31,357 nucleotides of DNA from JBDSEG01 sp039920165 (GCA_039920165.1 JBDSEG010000043.1:1-31357); one strand, 5' to 3'; shown: positions 15,790 through 23,978, numbered from the stretch's first letter. The notes: generated by a model not told the origin, from the sequence alone. Translations and numbers: made by a program.

Positions 15790-16602
15790 TTGCTCATCGC
15801 CGCCCACCCTCCGCCCGAAGCCGGCGCCCCGCGCATCGCAAGCCTGGTGCCGAGCGTGACCGAGCTGGTGGCGTTCCTCGGGCTGGCGAGCCGGCTTGTC
15901 GCGCGCACCGGATATTGCATCCACCCGAGCGAAGCGCTGCGCGGCGTGCCCAAGGTGGGCGGCACCAAGACCGTCAACCTCGCCAAACTGCGGCATCTCG
16001 CGCCGACCCACGTCATCGTGAATATCGATGAGAACCGGCTCGAAACGGTCGCCGCGATCCGGGCCTGGCCCGATCCGCCGACGATCGTCGTCACCCACCC
16101 GGTCGACCCGCAGGACAACCTCGATCTCGTCCGGCAGATGGTCGCCGAATTCGGCGAGCGGGGCGGAGTCGCCGAGCGGGCCTGCGCCCTGAGCGAGGCG
16201 CTGCGCATCGAACTCGCCCGCACGCGACCCGAGGCGCGGCCGCCGCGCCGCGTGCTGTACCTGATCTGGCGCGAGCCGTGGATGACGGTCGCGCGCGATA
16301 CCTATATTTCGCGGATGCTTTCGCGGGTGGCTTGGCACACCCAGCCGGAAGTGCGGGGCGGCGCGTATGGCGCGCCGCGCTATCCGGCGCTCGACGGGCG
16401 CGAGCCGTGGCTGGGCGAGGTCGACGAGGTGCTGCTCAGCTCCGAGCCGTATGCCTTTGGTCCGCAGCATCTCGATGCGGCGCGCGCCTTGTGCCCGAAC
16501 GCGCGCGTGCGCTGCGTCGACGGCGAGCGGCTGAGCTGGTACGGCCCGCGCGCCGTCGCCGGGCTGCGTTATCTGCGCGAGCTGGCTGACGCCGACGGGT
16601 GA
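15790..16602 (+). CDS. Cobalamin-binding-like protein (BtuF/helical-backbone metal receptor family), no signal peptide
   Basis: The 270-residue product matches the periplasmic-binding fold of BtuF-type vitamin B12 and metal-chelate receptors: RIASLVPSVTELVAFLGL, ARTGYCIHPSE, KVGGTKTVNLAKLRHLAPTHVIVNIDENR, then a long helix and VLYLIWREPWMTVARDTYIS with a C-terminal lobe. It begins directly at the mature domain: no signal peptide or lipobox is present and no in-frame ATG lies upstream, so the start is probably TTG at 15790. No permease or ATPase gene adjoins it. It may act in the cytoplasm, or be exported in another way. The exact ligand is not readable from sequence. Confidence 0.75.
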   Translation: MLIAAHPPPEAGAPRIASLVPSVTELVAFLGLASRLVARTGYCIHPSEALRGVPKVGGTKTVNLAKLRHLAPTHVIVNIDENRLETVAAIRAWPDPPTIVVTHPVDPQDNLDLVRQMVAEFGERGGVAERACALSEALRIELARTRPEARPPRRVLYLIWREPWMTVARDTYISRMLSRVAWHTQPEVRGGAYGAPRYPALDGREPWLGEVDEVLLSSEPYAFGPQHLDAARALCPNARVRCVDGERLSWYGPRAVAGLRYLRELADADG

Positions 16603-16624
16603 AGGCGGCACGCGACAATCGCGC

Positions 16625-17263
16625 ATGGATCTGCTCAAGCCGCTGATCGCCTTGCTCGCGATCGTCAATCCGATTGGCGTGATTCCCTTCTTCATCCATT
16701 TCACCCAGGGTTTCAGCCGCGTGCAGCGCCAGCGCACGATCCGCATCGCCGCGTTCAGCGCTTTCGTCGTGATCGCCGTCAGCGCGCTGGCCGGCCTGAA
16801 GATCATCGAATTCTTCGGCATCTCGCTCGGCTCGTTCCAGGTCGGCGGTGGCATGCTGCTGCTGATGTCGGCGCTGCAGATGCTCAATGCGCAGCCCGCC
16901 GAAAGCCGCAAGGACGATCTCGCCGAAGGCCACGACAAGGTGGATGCCGGCGACAGCATCGCCATCGTCCCGCTCACCATTCCGCTGCTGACCGGGCCGG
17001 CGACGATTTCGACCATGGTTATCTACGCCGACAAGACGCGCCACTGGTGGGAGATGGCCATCCTGGTCGGCTACGGCGTCGCGATCGGCGTCGCGGTGTG
17101 GATCGCCTTCAACCTGTCGGGGCGGATCGCGCGCGTGCTGGGCACGACCGGCATCAACGTGATGACGCGGCTCATGGGTTTGATCCTTGCCGCGCTCGCG
17201 GTCGAGGTGATGTCGGACGGCTTGGTGACGCTGTTCCCGGCGCTCGCCGGCAAGGGTCGATGA
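16625..17263 (+). CDS. MarC-family integral membrane protein
   Basis: A 212-residue inner-membrane protein of the MarC/YhgN family with about six hydrophobic segments. Family landmarks are LLAIVNPIGVIPFFIHFTQG (9-28), a mid-chain glycine-rich helix (FQVGGGMLLLMSALQML) and IVPLTIPLLTGPATISTMVI. The function of the family is not settled; a link to multiple antibiotic resistance was not upheld. It begins 22 bases after the B12-binding-like gene and its stop overlaps the start of the GMC oxidoreductase as ATGA (17260-17263). Confidence 0.9.
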   Translation: MDLLKPLIALLAIVNPIGVIPFFIHFTQGFSRVQRQRTIRIAAFSAFVVIAVSALAGLKIIEFFGISLGSFQVGGGMLLLMSALQMLNAQPAESRKDDLAEGHDKVDAGDSIAIVPLTIPLLTGPATISTMVIYADKTRHWWEMAILVGYGVAIGVAVWIAFNLSGRIARVLGTTGINVMTRLMGLILAALAVEVMSDGLVTLFPALAGKGR

Positions 17264-18930
17264 GCGGCTCGTACGACTACATCGTCTGCGGCGCCGGCAC
17301 GGCCGGCTGCCTGCTTGCCAACCGGCTGAGTGCCGACCGCGCCAAGCGCGTGCTTCTGCTCGAAGCCGGCGGCCCCGACGACTACCACTGGATCCACATC
17401 CCCGTCGGCTACCTCTACTGCATCGGCAACCCGCGCACCGACTGGCGGTACTCGACCGAGCCCGAGCCTGGGCTGAACGGGCGCAAGCTGATCTATCCGC
17501 GCGGCAAGGTGCTGGGCGGGTCGAGCAGCATCAACGGCATGATCTATATGCGCGGTCAGGCGCGCGACTACGACGCCTGGGGCTCCGCTGGCAATCCGGG
17601 CTGGAGCTGGGCCGAATGCCTGCCCTATTTTCTCGCTCACGAAGACCATTACCGCGGCGCCAACGCGTGGCACGCCGCCCCCGGCTTCGACGCCAAAGGC
17701 TCGCGTGCCGGCGGCGAATGGCGGGTTGACAAGCAACGCCTGCACTGGGACATCCTCGAGGCGTTTGCGCTGGCCGCGCAGCAGGCGGGAATTCCTGCCA
17801 CGGAGGATTTCAACCGCGGCGACAACGAAGGCGTGGGCTATTTCGAAGTCAACCAGAAAGGCGGGCTGCGCTGGAACGCCGCCAAGGGCTTTCTGCGCCC
17901 GGTCCTGCAGCGGGCCAACCTCGACGTCTGGACCGGCGCGCATATCAGCCGTGTTTCGATCGGCGCGGCCACCGATGGCGGAGTGCGCCGCGCAACGGGG
18001 GTGGAGTTGCAACGCATCGAGGGCGGCGCTCCGATTTCGGTCACGCTCTCGCCCGCTGGCGAGGTGATCCTGTGCACCGGGGCGATCGGCACCCCGCAAC
18101 TGCTGCAGCTTTCGGGGATCGGTCCGCCCGACCTGCTCGCCGCGCACGGCATCGAGGTCCGGCGTGCGCTCGAAGGCGTCGGCGCCAACCTGCAGGACCA
18201 CCTTCAGATCCGCGCGGTGTATCGCGTCGAAGGCGCGAGCACGCTGAACACCTCGGCGGCTTCGTTGTGGGGCAAGGCGAAGATCGGGCTCGAATATCTC
18301 GCGCGCCGCAGCGGCCCGATGAGCATGGCGCCGTCGCAGCTCGGCGCGTTCACGCGCAGCGATCCGCAGCAGCCGCATCCGAACCTCGAGTACCACGTCC
18401 AGCCACTGTCCCTCGATGCCTTCGGCCAACCGTTGCACGCGTTCAACGCCTTCACCGCGAGCGTGTGCAACCTCAACCCGACGAGCCGCGGCAGCGTGCG
18501 CATCCGTTCGGCGCGCTTCGACGAGGCGCCCTCGATCGCGCCGGGCTACCTGGCGACCGACGGGGACCGGCGCATCGCCGCGCAAAGCCTGCGCCTAACG
18601 CGGCGCATCGTCGCGCAGCCCGCGCTCGCGATATACCGACCGCACGAGGTCAAACCCGGCGTGCAGTTCCAGACCGATGCCGAACTGGCGCAACTCGCCG
18701 GCGATATCGGCACCACCATCTTCCATCCGGTCGGCACCGCGCGCATGGGCCCGGCGAGCGACCCCGGTGCGGTGGTCGATGCAAGGCTGCGGGTGCACGG
18801 CGTCGACGCCTTGCGGGTGGTCGACGCGAGCGTCATGCCGAGCATCACGAGCGGCAATACCAACTCGCCCACGCTGATGATCGCCGAGCGCGCCGCCGCC
18901 TGGATCGTCGAGGACGCCCGGAGCGGCTGA
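17260..18930 (+). CDS. GMC-family FAD-dependent oxidoreductase (choline dehydrogenase-like)
   Basis: A 556-residue flavoenzyme of the glucose-methanol-choline family. The FAD site is YIVCGAGTAGCLLANRL (7-23) with E35 in LLLEAGGPDD, followed by the GMC signatures GKVLGGSSSINGMIYMRG and GAIGTPQLLQLSGIGP. At the C-terminus the catalytic His is in TIFHPVGTARMG (H489) and the partner Asn in SGNTNSPTLMIAE (N533 or N535). Such enzymes oxidise primary or secondary alcohols such as choline or alkanols; the substrate here is unknown. It is cytoplasmic or membrane-associated, with no Tat signal. Its ATG sits on the MarC stop. The stop codon abuts the convergent sigma-factor stop with no base between. 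Confidence 0.93.
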   Translation: MSGSYDYIVCGAGTAGCLLANRLSADRAKRVLLLEAGGPDDYHWIHIPVGYLYCIGNPRTDWRYSTEPEPGLNGRKLIYPRGKVLGGSSSINGMIYMRGQARDYDAWGSAGNPGWSWAECLPYFLAHEDHYRGANAWHAAPGFDAKGSRAGGEWRVDKQRLHWDILEAFALAAQQAGIPATEDFNRGDNEGVGYFEVNQKGGLRWNAAKGFLRPVLQRANLDVWTGAHISRVSIGAATDGGVRRATGVELQRIEGGAPISVTLSPAGEVILCTGAIGTPQLLQLSGIGPPDLLAAHGIEVRRALEGVGANLQDHLQIRAVYRVEGASTLNTSAASLWGKAKIGLEYLARRSGPMSMAPSQLGAFTRSDPQQPHPNLEYHVQPLSLDAFGQPLHAFNAFTASVCNLNPTSRGSVRIRSARFDEAPSIAPGYLATDGDRRIAAQSLRLTRRIVAQPALAIYRPHEVKPGVQFQTDAELAQLAGDIGTTIFHPVGTARMGPASDPGAVVDARLRVHGVDALRVVDASVMPSITSGNTNSPTLMIAERAAAWIVEDARSG

Positions 18931-19452
18931 TCAGCACAGCAGCTGAGCGCGCGCGCGGTGCATCCGCACGAAGAGGTTGTCGGCGCTGATGCCCAGCGAG
19001 CGGCAGACCGACTCGGTCGAGCGGTCCTCGATCACGCGCAGCCGCATCGCATCGCGCAAGCCGCTCGGCAAGGCTTCGATGCGCGCCAGGACGCGGGCCA
19101 GCAGCTCGCGCTGTTCGGCCACTTCGTCCGGCCCCGGTTGCGGGCAGGCGAGGTGGTCGGCCGGGCCCGGCGCATCGTCGTCGTCGCTGCCAGCCTCCAG
19201 GCTTTGCAGCGGCGCATCGCGGCGCACCCGGTCGACGATCTTGTGCTTGAGCACCGCCGTCAGCCACGAGCGCAGCGCGGCCCGGCCGCCGAAGGCTGCG
19301 CGGCCGCTGAGCACCGCCTCGAACACATCGTGCACCGCATCCTCGGCCGATGCGCTGTCGCGCAGCCGGCGCTGCGCAAAGCGCAGCAAGTATCCGCGGT
19401 GCGCGGCGAGTTCGGTCCAGCAGACGGCGTTGGCGGCGGCAGCAGCGTTCAT
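18931..19452 (-). CDS. ECF-type RNA polymerase sigma factor
   Basis: A 173-residue sigma-70-family protein with region 2 (about 18-83; LLRFAQRRLRDSASAEDAVHD, then FGGRAALRSWLTAVLKHKIVD) and region 4 (about 113-170; EALPSGLRDAMRLRV, STESVCRSLGISADNLFVRM). An acidic linker (GSDDDDAPGPADH) joins them. It would direct polymerase to a dedicated promoter set. The ATG at 19452 follows a GGGAAG-like site; an in-frame ATG at 19524 would add 24 poorly conserved residues. No anti-sigma gene lies next to it, although ECF factors are commonly paired with one. It is divergent from the two-component system, with a 126-base gap. Confidence 0.87.
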   Translation of the reverse strand: MNAAAAANAVCWTELAAHRGYLLRFAQRRLRDSASAEDAVHDVFEAVLSGRAAFGGRAALRSWLTAVLKHKIVDRVRRDAPLQSLEAGSDDDDAPGPADHLACPQPGPDEVAEQRELLARVLARIEALPSGLRDAMRLRVIEDRSTESVCRSLGISADNLFVRMHRARAQLLC

Positions 19453-19578
19453 GAGATCTTCCCGGTGGCTTTCGACGGGCAGACTCTGGGCTGCGCATCT
19501 CGCAGCGCCGTCACCAAAGCTCACGGGGAGATCACATCGGTGTCAGAACTGCGGTGCACTGCGCGACACTGATCACCC

Positions 19579-20286
19579 ATGCCGTCCATCCTCGTCGCCG
19601 AAGACCAGACCGATATCCGCGAGCTGCTCGCGCTGAACCTGCGCGCCGCCGGCTACGAGGTCGTGACCGTGGCTGATGGCGTGGCCGCGCTGGCAAGCCA
19701 GAACGAGCAGGCGAGCGACCTGCTGATCCTCGATCTGATGATGCCGGGCCTGGACGGGCTGGAGGTTTGCAAGGCGTTGCGCGCGCGCGGCCGGGCATCT
19801 CCCATCCTGATGCTCACCGCGAAGTCGACCGAGCTCGACCGGGTGCTCGGCCTGGAGCTCGGCGCCGACGACTATCTCACCAAGCCGTTCTCGCTCGCCG
19901 AGCTGCTCGCGCGCGTCAAGGCGCTGCTGCGCCGCGCCGAGCTGCTGCGCGCCGCGCAGGCCAGCCCCGGCGAGCGCGGCGCGCCGGTGCGCAACGGCGA
20001 CCTCGAAATCCACCCGGCGCGCCGCCTGGTGCGGCTGCGCGGCCAGCCGCTCGAATGCACCGCGCTCGAATTCGACTTGCTGCTGCATTTCGCGTCGCAC
20101 CCCGGCCTCGTCTTCTCGCGCAGCCAGTTGCTGAACGCGGTGTGGGGGTACACCCACGACGGCTACGAGCACACGGTGACGACGCATATCAACCGGCTGC
20201 GCGCCAAACTCGAAGCCGACCCGATGCGCCCGCAGCTCATCCTCACGGTGCGTGGGGCGGGCTACAAGATGCGCGACGCGCCGTAG
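19579..20286 (+). CDS. OmpR/PhoB-family response regulator
   Basis: A 235-residue DNA-binding response regulator. The receiver domain (1-120) has the acidic pair E8/D9, the phospho-acceptor D52 in LLILDLMMPGLDG, TAKS near 80, and K102 in DDYLTKPFS. The C-terminal winged helix (about 138-232) shows VRNGDLEIHPARRLV, ECTALEFDLLLHF, LVFSRSQLLNAVWGY and the recognition region THINRLRAKLEAD. The histidine-kinase gene starts 13 bases downstream, so they form one operon and a cognate pair. The target genes are unknown. Confidence 0.95.
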   Translation: MPSILVAEDQTDIRELLALNLRAAGYEVVTVADGVAALASQNEQASDLLILDLMMPGLDGLEVCKALRARGRASPILMLTAKSTELDRVLGLELGADDYLTKPFSLAELLARVKALLRRAELLRAAQASPGERGAPVRNGDLEIHPARRLVRLRGQPLECTALEFDLLLHFASHPGLVFSRSQLLNAVWGYTHDGYEHTVTTHINRLRAKLEADPMRPQLILTVRGAGYKMRDAP

Positions 20287-20299
20287 CCGCTGGCTTTCG

Positions 20300-21871
20300 A
20301 TGAGCGTTCGTCTCAAGATCGCGCTGACGATGCTGGCCACCGGCATGGTGACCGCGCTGCTGGTCATCGTGACGGTGATGCTCGCATTCGAGCGCCTCGA
20401 ACACGAGACCACCTTCCAGCGCGCGAGCGCGTTTCTCGCGCGCATCGGCGCCGAATATTCCGACCTGTTCGAGCGCCACCGGCGCGATCCGCCGGCGTTC
20501 AACATGTGGCTGCGCTACCTCGTGCTGTACGAGCCCGATGCCCAGCTCTATCTTCTCGACCCGCAGGGCACGGTCCTGTCGAGCACCGGCCAGACCAAGC
20601 TGCCGCCGGGTTTCAAGGTCGCGCTCGCGCCGGTGCAGATGGCCGCAAGCGCGGCCGCATCGCGCATTCGCAACAGCATGCCCTACGTAATGGGCGACGA
20701 CCCCGAGCGCATGGACGCCAACGCCGTGATCGCGGCGCGCGAGGTCGGCGCCGCGTCCGGCGGTGACGGCGCGGGTTATCTCTATTTCGTCGGCCACAAG
20801 ACCGACCTGCCCGAGTCGAGCTGGCAGGCGCTGCGGCGCTCGATCGCCTGGCCGGCGCTGCTCGCCATCGCGGCCATCGTCGCGGTCACGACGCTTCTGG
20901 CGGCGCTCGTCATCGGTTCGGTCACGCGGCCCCTGCGCGCGCTCACGCAGGCGGTCGCGACGCTGTCGCAGCGCAGCCTCGACGCGGACCAGGCCGGCGC
21001 CTCGCAGCGCCTGCTGCCGGCGCCATCGAAGGACGAATTCGGCCAGCTCACCGCCGCTTTCGCGATGCTGCTCGACGCGCTGCACCGGCAGTGGGCCGCC
21101 TTGCGCCGGCTCGACCAGTTCCGCCGCGAGGGGGTAAGCAATCTCTCCCACGATCTGCGCTCGCCGCTGACCGCGACCGCGGCCTGCCTTGAGACGCTCG
21201 AGCGGCGCTGGGCCGCGGACGGCGCGGTCCAGGCCCCCCCCGAACGTGACGAAGACCGGCGCATGGTCGCCATCGCGCTGCGCAATACCCGCAACGCGGC
21301 CGGCCTGGTGCGCTCGCTCGGCGACCTCGCGCGCCTGGACGAACCCGAATTCAGACTGCGCATCGAGACCGTCGACACCGCCGAGCTGCTCGATGCGATC
21401 GCGCTGCGCTTTGCCGAGCGCGCGGTGCGGGCCGGCATCACGCTGAGCACGGTCGAAGCCGACGCGGCGCACCCGCCGGTCGCGCGAATCGATGTCGAAC
21501 TGTTCGAGCGCGCGATGGCGAACCTGGTCGACAACGCGCTCAAATTCTGTCCGCCGGGGGCGCGCATCACCCTCGCAGCAAATGCGAGCTCCGATGGCGG
21601 GATCGAGGTCTGCGTCGCCGATAACGGCCCCGGCATCGCCGCCGCCGACCTGCCGCACCTGTTCGACCGCTTCTTTCGCAGCCGCGCCAGCGTCGCTCCC
21701 GCGACCGGCGAGGGCGGCAAGGGACTCGGCCTTGCCATCGTCAAGCGCATCGTCGAACTGCATGGCGGCGAGGTCGAGGTCGAAAGCCGTCCGGGCGAAG
21801 GCACGCGGGTCGTTTTGCGGCTGCCGAAGGACGGCGCCGAACGCGCGGAGCGTCGGCCGGGTAAGTCCTAG
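20300..21871 (+). CDS. Membrane sensor histidine kinase
   Basis: A 523-residue inner-membrane kinase that phosphorylates the preceding response regulator. Order of parts: first membrane helix (about 8-30), a periplasmic sensor region of about 150 residues (to about 179), second helix (about 180-202), HAMP linker, HisKA domain with the phosphorylated H284 in SNLSHDLRSPLTA, and an ATPase domain with NLVDNALKF, DNGPGIAAADLPHLFDRFFR and GKGLGLAIVKRIVELHGG. The ATG at 20300 begins the membrane helix (MSVRLKIALTML); the frame upstream overlaps the regulator gene. The sensor region matches no ligand-binding domain that I recognise. Confidence 0.94.
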   Translation: MSVRLKIALTMLATGMVTALLVIVTVMLAFERLEHETTFQRASAFLARIGAEYSDLFERHRRDPPAFNMWLRYLVLYEPDAQLYLLDPQGTVLSSTGQTKLPPGFKVALAPVQMAASAAASRIRNSMPYVMGDDPERMDANAVIAAREVGAASGGDGAGYLYFVGHKTDLPESSWQALRRSIAWPALLAIAAIVAVTTLLAALVIGSVTRPLRALTQAVATLSQRSLDADQAGASQRLLPAPSKDEFGQLTAAFAMLLDALHRQWAALRRLDQFRREGVSNLSHDLRSPLTATAACLETLERRWAADGAVQAPPERDEDRRMVAIALRNTRNAAGLVRSLGDLARLDEPEFRLRIETVDTAELLDAIALRFAERAVRAGITLSTVEADAAHPPVARIDVELFERAMANLVDNALKFCPPGARITLAANASSDGGIEVCVADNGPGIAAADLPHLFDRFFRSRASVAPATGEGGKGLGLAIVKRIVELHGGEVEVESRPGEGTRVVLRLPKDGAERAERRPGKS

Positions 21872-22069
21872 GCCGTGCCCCGGAGCGGGCAACCTAAAGT
21901 CGCGTCCGACGCGGCGCACCCCAATGGGGCGCGCTGCGGGAGGCAGCGGAGGAGACAGGCGCAGCGGCACGATCTGCACAGCGCGCCACGACAAGATCGC
22001 CAGCCCGCGGACCCGCGGAGCCGAGCACAGGTCCCGAAGGGCGCCCGCTGATGCGGCGCCCTTTGTTTT
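21872..22069 (+). ncRNA. Candidate structured RNA or long 3' UTR after the histidine kinase
   Basis: This non-coding stretch of about 200 bases contains several local hairpins: GCGCaCCCC-AAT-GGGGcGCGC near 21917-21937, and CCGCGG-AC-CCGCGG near 22008-22021. It ends in a good intrinsic terminator. No open frame in it looks like a protein, and I do not recognise a known RNA family. It may be a small RNA or simply the 3' UTR of the two-component operon; no promoter is evident. Confidence 0.35.
22037..22069 (+). terminator. Intrinsic terminator
   Basis: AAGGGCGCC pairs perfectly with GGCGCCCTT over nine pairs, with a small loop, followed by TGTTTT. It lies 165 bases past the histidine-kinase stop and 20 bases from the convergent glutathione transferase stop, and should end transcription of the two-component operon or of the candidate RNA. 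Confidence 0.85.
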
Positions 22070-22089
22070 GTGCGTCGCCCGACACTGCC

Positions 22090-22737
22090 TCAGACCCGCG
22101 GATCGCCGAGCGCTTCCTGCTCGAAGACGCGCTGCAGCGCCGGTCGTGCGAGCACGCGCTGCAGATACGGACCGAGGTTCGGCAGGCTTCGTGCCGGTCG
22201 TGCGAAGCCGCGGGTCCAGCGGCCGAGCATCAACGCATACGGATCGACGGCGCTGTACGACGCGCCCAGCAGCCAGGGCTGGCCGTGGCGCGCGAGTTCG
22301 GCGTCGAGCTGGTCGAGCATCGTGCCGATGTCGGCCTCGGCGCGAGCCTTGACCTGCGCGGCGGCGCCGGCATCGTTCGCATCGACCATCCGCCCGCTGT
22401 AGAAATAGTGGATCAGCCGGGCCTGCAGGGTATTCGTCAGCCAGACCAGCCACTTGTAGAAAAGCGCCCGTTCCGGCGTGCCGAGCGCCGGGGCCAATCC
22501 GGCCTGCGGATGGCCGTCGACCAGGTGCAGGCAGATCGCCGCGGTCTCGTAGAGGACGAGCAGGCCGTCCTCGAGCACCGGGATCAGCCCGTTCGGATTG
22601 AGCTTCAGATAGTCGGCCGACTTGTGCGCCTGGCGTGCCCGGTCGACCAGCAGCAGTTCGTAGGGAGCGCCGATCTCTTCGAGCAGTGCATGCGGCGTGA
22701 GGCTCGCATTGCCGGGGAAATAGTGGAGTCGCAGCAT
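22090..22737 (-). CDS. Glutathione S-transferase family protein
   Basis: A 215-residue cytoplasmic protein with the GST two-domain layout. The thioredoxin-like N-terminal domain (1-78) starts MLRLHYFPGNASLTPHALLEE and carries the cis-proline region NPNGLIPVLEDG and the glutathione-contact LYETAAICLHL. The helical C-terminal domain has LFYKWLVWLTNTLQARLI and a PWLLGASYSAVDPYALM capping-box region. It would conjugate or reduce electrophiles with glutathione; the substrate is unknown. It is divergent from the phosphatase gene, with an 84-base shared upstream region. Confidence 0.92.
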   Translation of the reverse strand: MLRLHYFPGNASLTPHALLEEIGAPYELLLVDRARQAHKSADYLKLNPNGLIPVLEDGLLVLYETAAICLHLVDGHPQAGLAPALGTPERALFYKWLVWLTNTLQARLIHYFYSGRMVDANDAGAAAQVKARAEADIGTMLDQLDAELARHGQPWLLGASYSAVDPYALMLGRWTRGFARPARSLPNLGPYLQRVLARPALQRVFEQEALGDPRV

Positions 22738-22821
22738 GCCCGCGATTGTGCCGCGAGCGATTGGCGCAGCGGGCTCGAGAGCGCGCCCTGCCATGATCGC
22801 GCACTCACTCGACTTCCCGCC

Positions 22822-23499
22822 ATGCGCATCGATCTGGTCAGCTTCGACCTCGACGGCACGCTCGTCGATACGGCGGCCGAGATTGCCGAGGTGGTCAACC
22901 GCACGCTCGAAACGCAGGCCATCGCGCGCCGTCCGGCGCCCGAGATCGGCCTGCTCATCGGCCACGGGGCGCAGACCTTGATGCGCCGGCTGTACGAGCG
23001 GCTGGTGGCCGAGGATGCCGGGCTGGCGAAACGTGTCGCACTGCCGGTGCTGCTCGATGGCATGCAGGCGCAGTTCGACGCCGTGACCGGCAGCCTCGCG
23101 CAGCCCTATCCCGGCTGCCGCGACGCATTGGCGCGGCTGCGCGCGGGCGGCGTGCGCCTGGCGTGCGTCACCAACAAGGAGGAGCGTCTCGCGCTCGCGG
23201 TGCTGCGCGCGACCGGGCTCGACGCCGATTTCGATCTCATCGTCGGCGGCGATACGCTGGCCAAGTGCAAGCCGCATGCGAGCGTGCTGCGCCATGTCGC
23301 GCGCCATTTCGGCGTGCGCCTCGAGGACTGTGCGCACGTCGGCGATTCGGCCATCGACGTGCAGGCGGCGCGCAGTTCGGGTGTGCGCGCATGGGCGGTG
23401 CCCTATGGCTACAACGCCGGCGTGCCGATTGCACGGGCCGGCCCGGACCGCATCTTCGAGAGTCTGGGCGCCGTCGCCGATCACCTGCTGATTGGCTGA
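22822..23499 (+). CDS. Phosphoglycolate phosphatase-like HAD hydrolase
   Basis: A 225-residue HAD-superfamily phosphatase with a helical cap. Motif I is SFDLDGTLVDTAAEI (8-21; nucleophile D9 or neighbour with D11), motif II is CVTNKEERLA, the lysine of motif III is in LAKCKPHASVL, and motif IV is HVGDSAIDVQAARSSG. This pattern is that of Gph, which hydrolyses 2-phosphoglycolate formed during repair of 3'-phosphoglycolate DNA ends. Closely related enzymes act on other small phosphates, so substrate assignment is moderate. The ATG at 22822 opens the domain directly; the long upstream open frame is antisense to the GST gene. Confidence 0.88.
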   Translation: MRIDLVSFDLDGTLVDTAAEIAEVVNRTLETQAIARRPAPEIGLLIGHGAQTLMRRLYERLVAEDAGLAKRVALPVLLDGMQAQFDAVTGSLAQPYPGCRDALARLRAGGVRLACVTNKEERLALAVLRATGLDADFDLIVGGDTLAKCKPHASVLRHVARHFGVRLEDCAHVGDSAIDVQAARSSGVRAWAVPYGYNAGVPIARAGPDRIFESLGAVADHLLIG

Positions 23500-23509
23500 A
23501 TCCTGAGGT

Positions 23510-23548
23510 GCGGCGCGCTCGATCACAAGAACGGATCGAGCGCGCCGC
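23510..23548. terminator. Strong hairpin between convergent genes
   Basis: A perfect 15-bp stem (GCGGCGCGCTCGATC with GATCGAGCGCGCCGC) closes a 9-base loop, 10 bases after the phosphatase stop and 19 bases after the stop of the convergent small gene. No T-run is present on either side, so it is a bidirectional stop signal of non-canonical form. Confidence 0.65.
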
Positions 23549-23567
23549 GTTCGCGGGCTGGCCCGAT

Positions 23568-23819
23568 TTATTTGCCGATTTCCTTGGCTGCGGCCTTGGC
23601 GTTGGCACGGTGCCGCTTGGCCTTGGCCTTGTGAACCTTGGCCTTGGACTTGTGAACCGTCTTGGCCGGCTCGCCAGACATGGCGCCGGCGACGTTTTGT
23701 CCGGCTTGCTTGGACGTCTCGGCGGTGGCCTTGGCGGTCTCCTTCACAGCCGTTCCGGTTTGCGCGAAGGCGCTGCTGGCGATGAACAGGAAAGCGAGCG
23801 CGCTGATCAATTTCTTCAT
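23568..23819 (-). CDS. Small secreted Lys/Ala-rich protein
   Basis: An 83-residue product with a clear signal peptide (MKKLISALAFLFIASSAFA, cleavage after residue 19). The mature part has an Ala/Thr-rich section (VKETAKATAETSKQAG) and then a very basic tail made of Lys, Ala and His repeats (KSKAKVHKAKAKRHRANAKAAAK). The tail resembles histone-H1-like or acid-shock (Asr-like) low-complexity proteins, but no family can be assigned. AGGAG lies about eight bases upstream of the ATG. It stands alone, convergent to the HAD gene and divergent from the NIPSNAP operon. Likely periplasmic or extracellular. Confidence 0.82.
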   Translation of the reverse strand: MKKLISALAFLFIASSAFAQTGTAVKETAKATAETSKQAGQNVAGAMSGEPAKTVHKSKAKVHKAKAKRHRANAKAAAKEIGK

Positions 23820-23978
23820 GGTTTTAATCTCCTGAGTGCTAAAGCGTGACTGCGTCGTCGCACGGGCAGATCACCCGCGCGATGAGCCGGGCGATTTTAG
23901 GGATAACCCTTCACCCCATTGCCGCCGCTGACGCATCCGCACGACAGCCTGCGCACGGGGCAAGGCCGCCATCTAATT

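Noticed and set aside
17071..18585. 504-residue minus-strand frame opposite the GMC oxidoreductase
   Set aside because: The sense strand encodes an intact flavoenzyme with both FAD and catalytic motifs.
20243..22804. 853-residue minus-strand frame spanning the kinase, the gap and the GST gene
   Set aside because: It crosses a terminator and two real genes in other frames; no family features.
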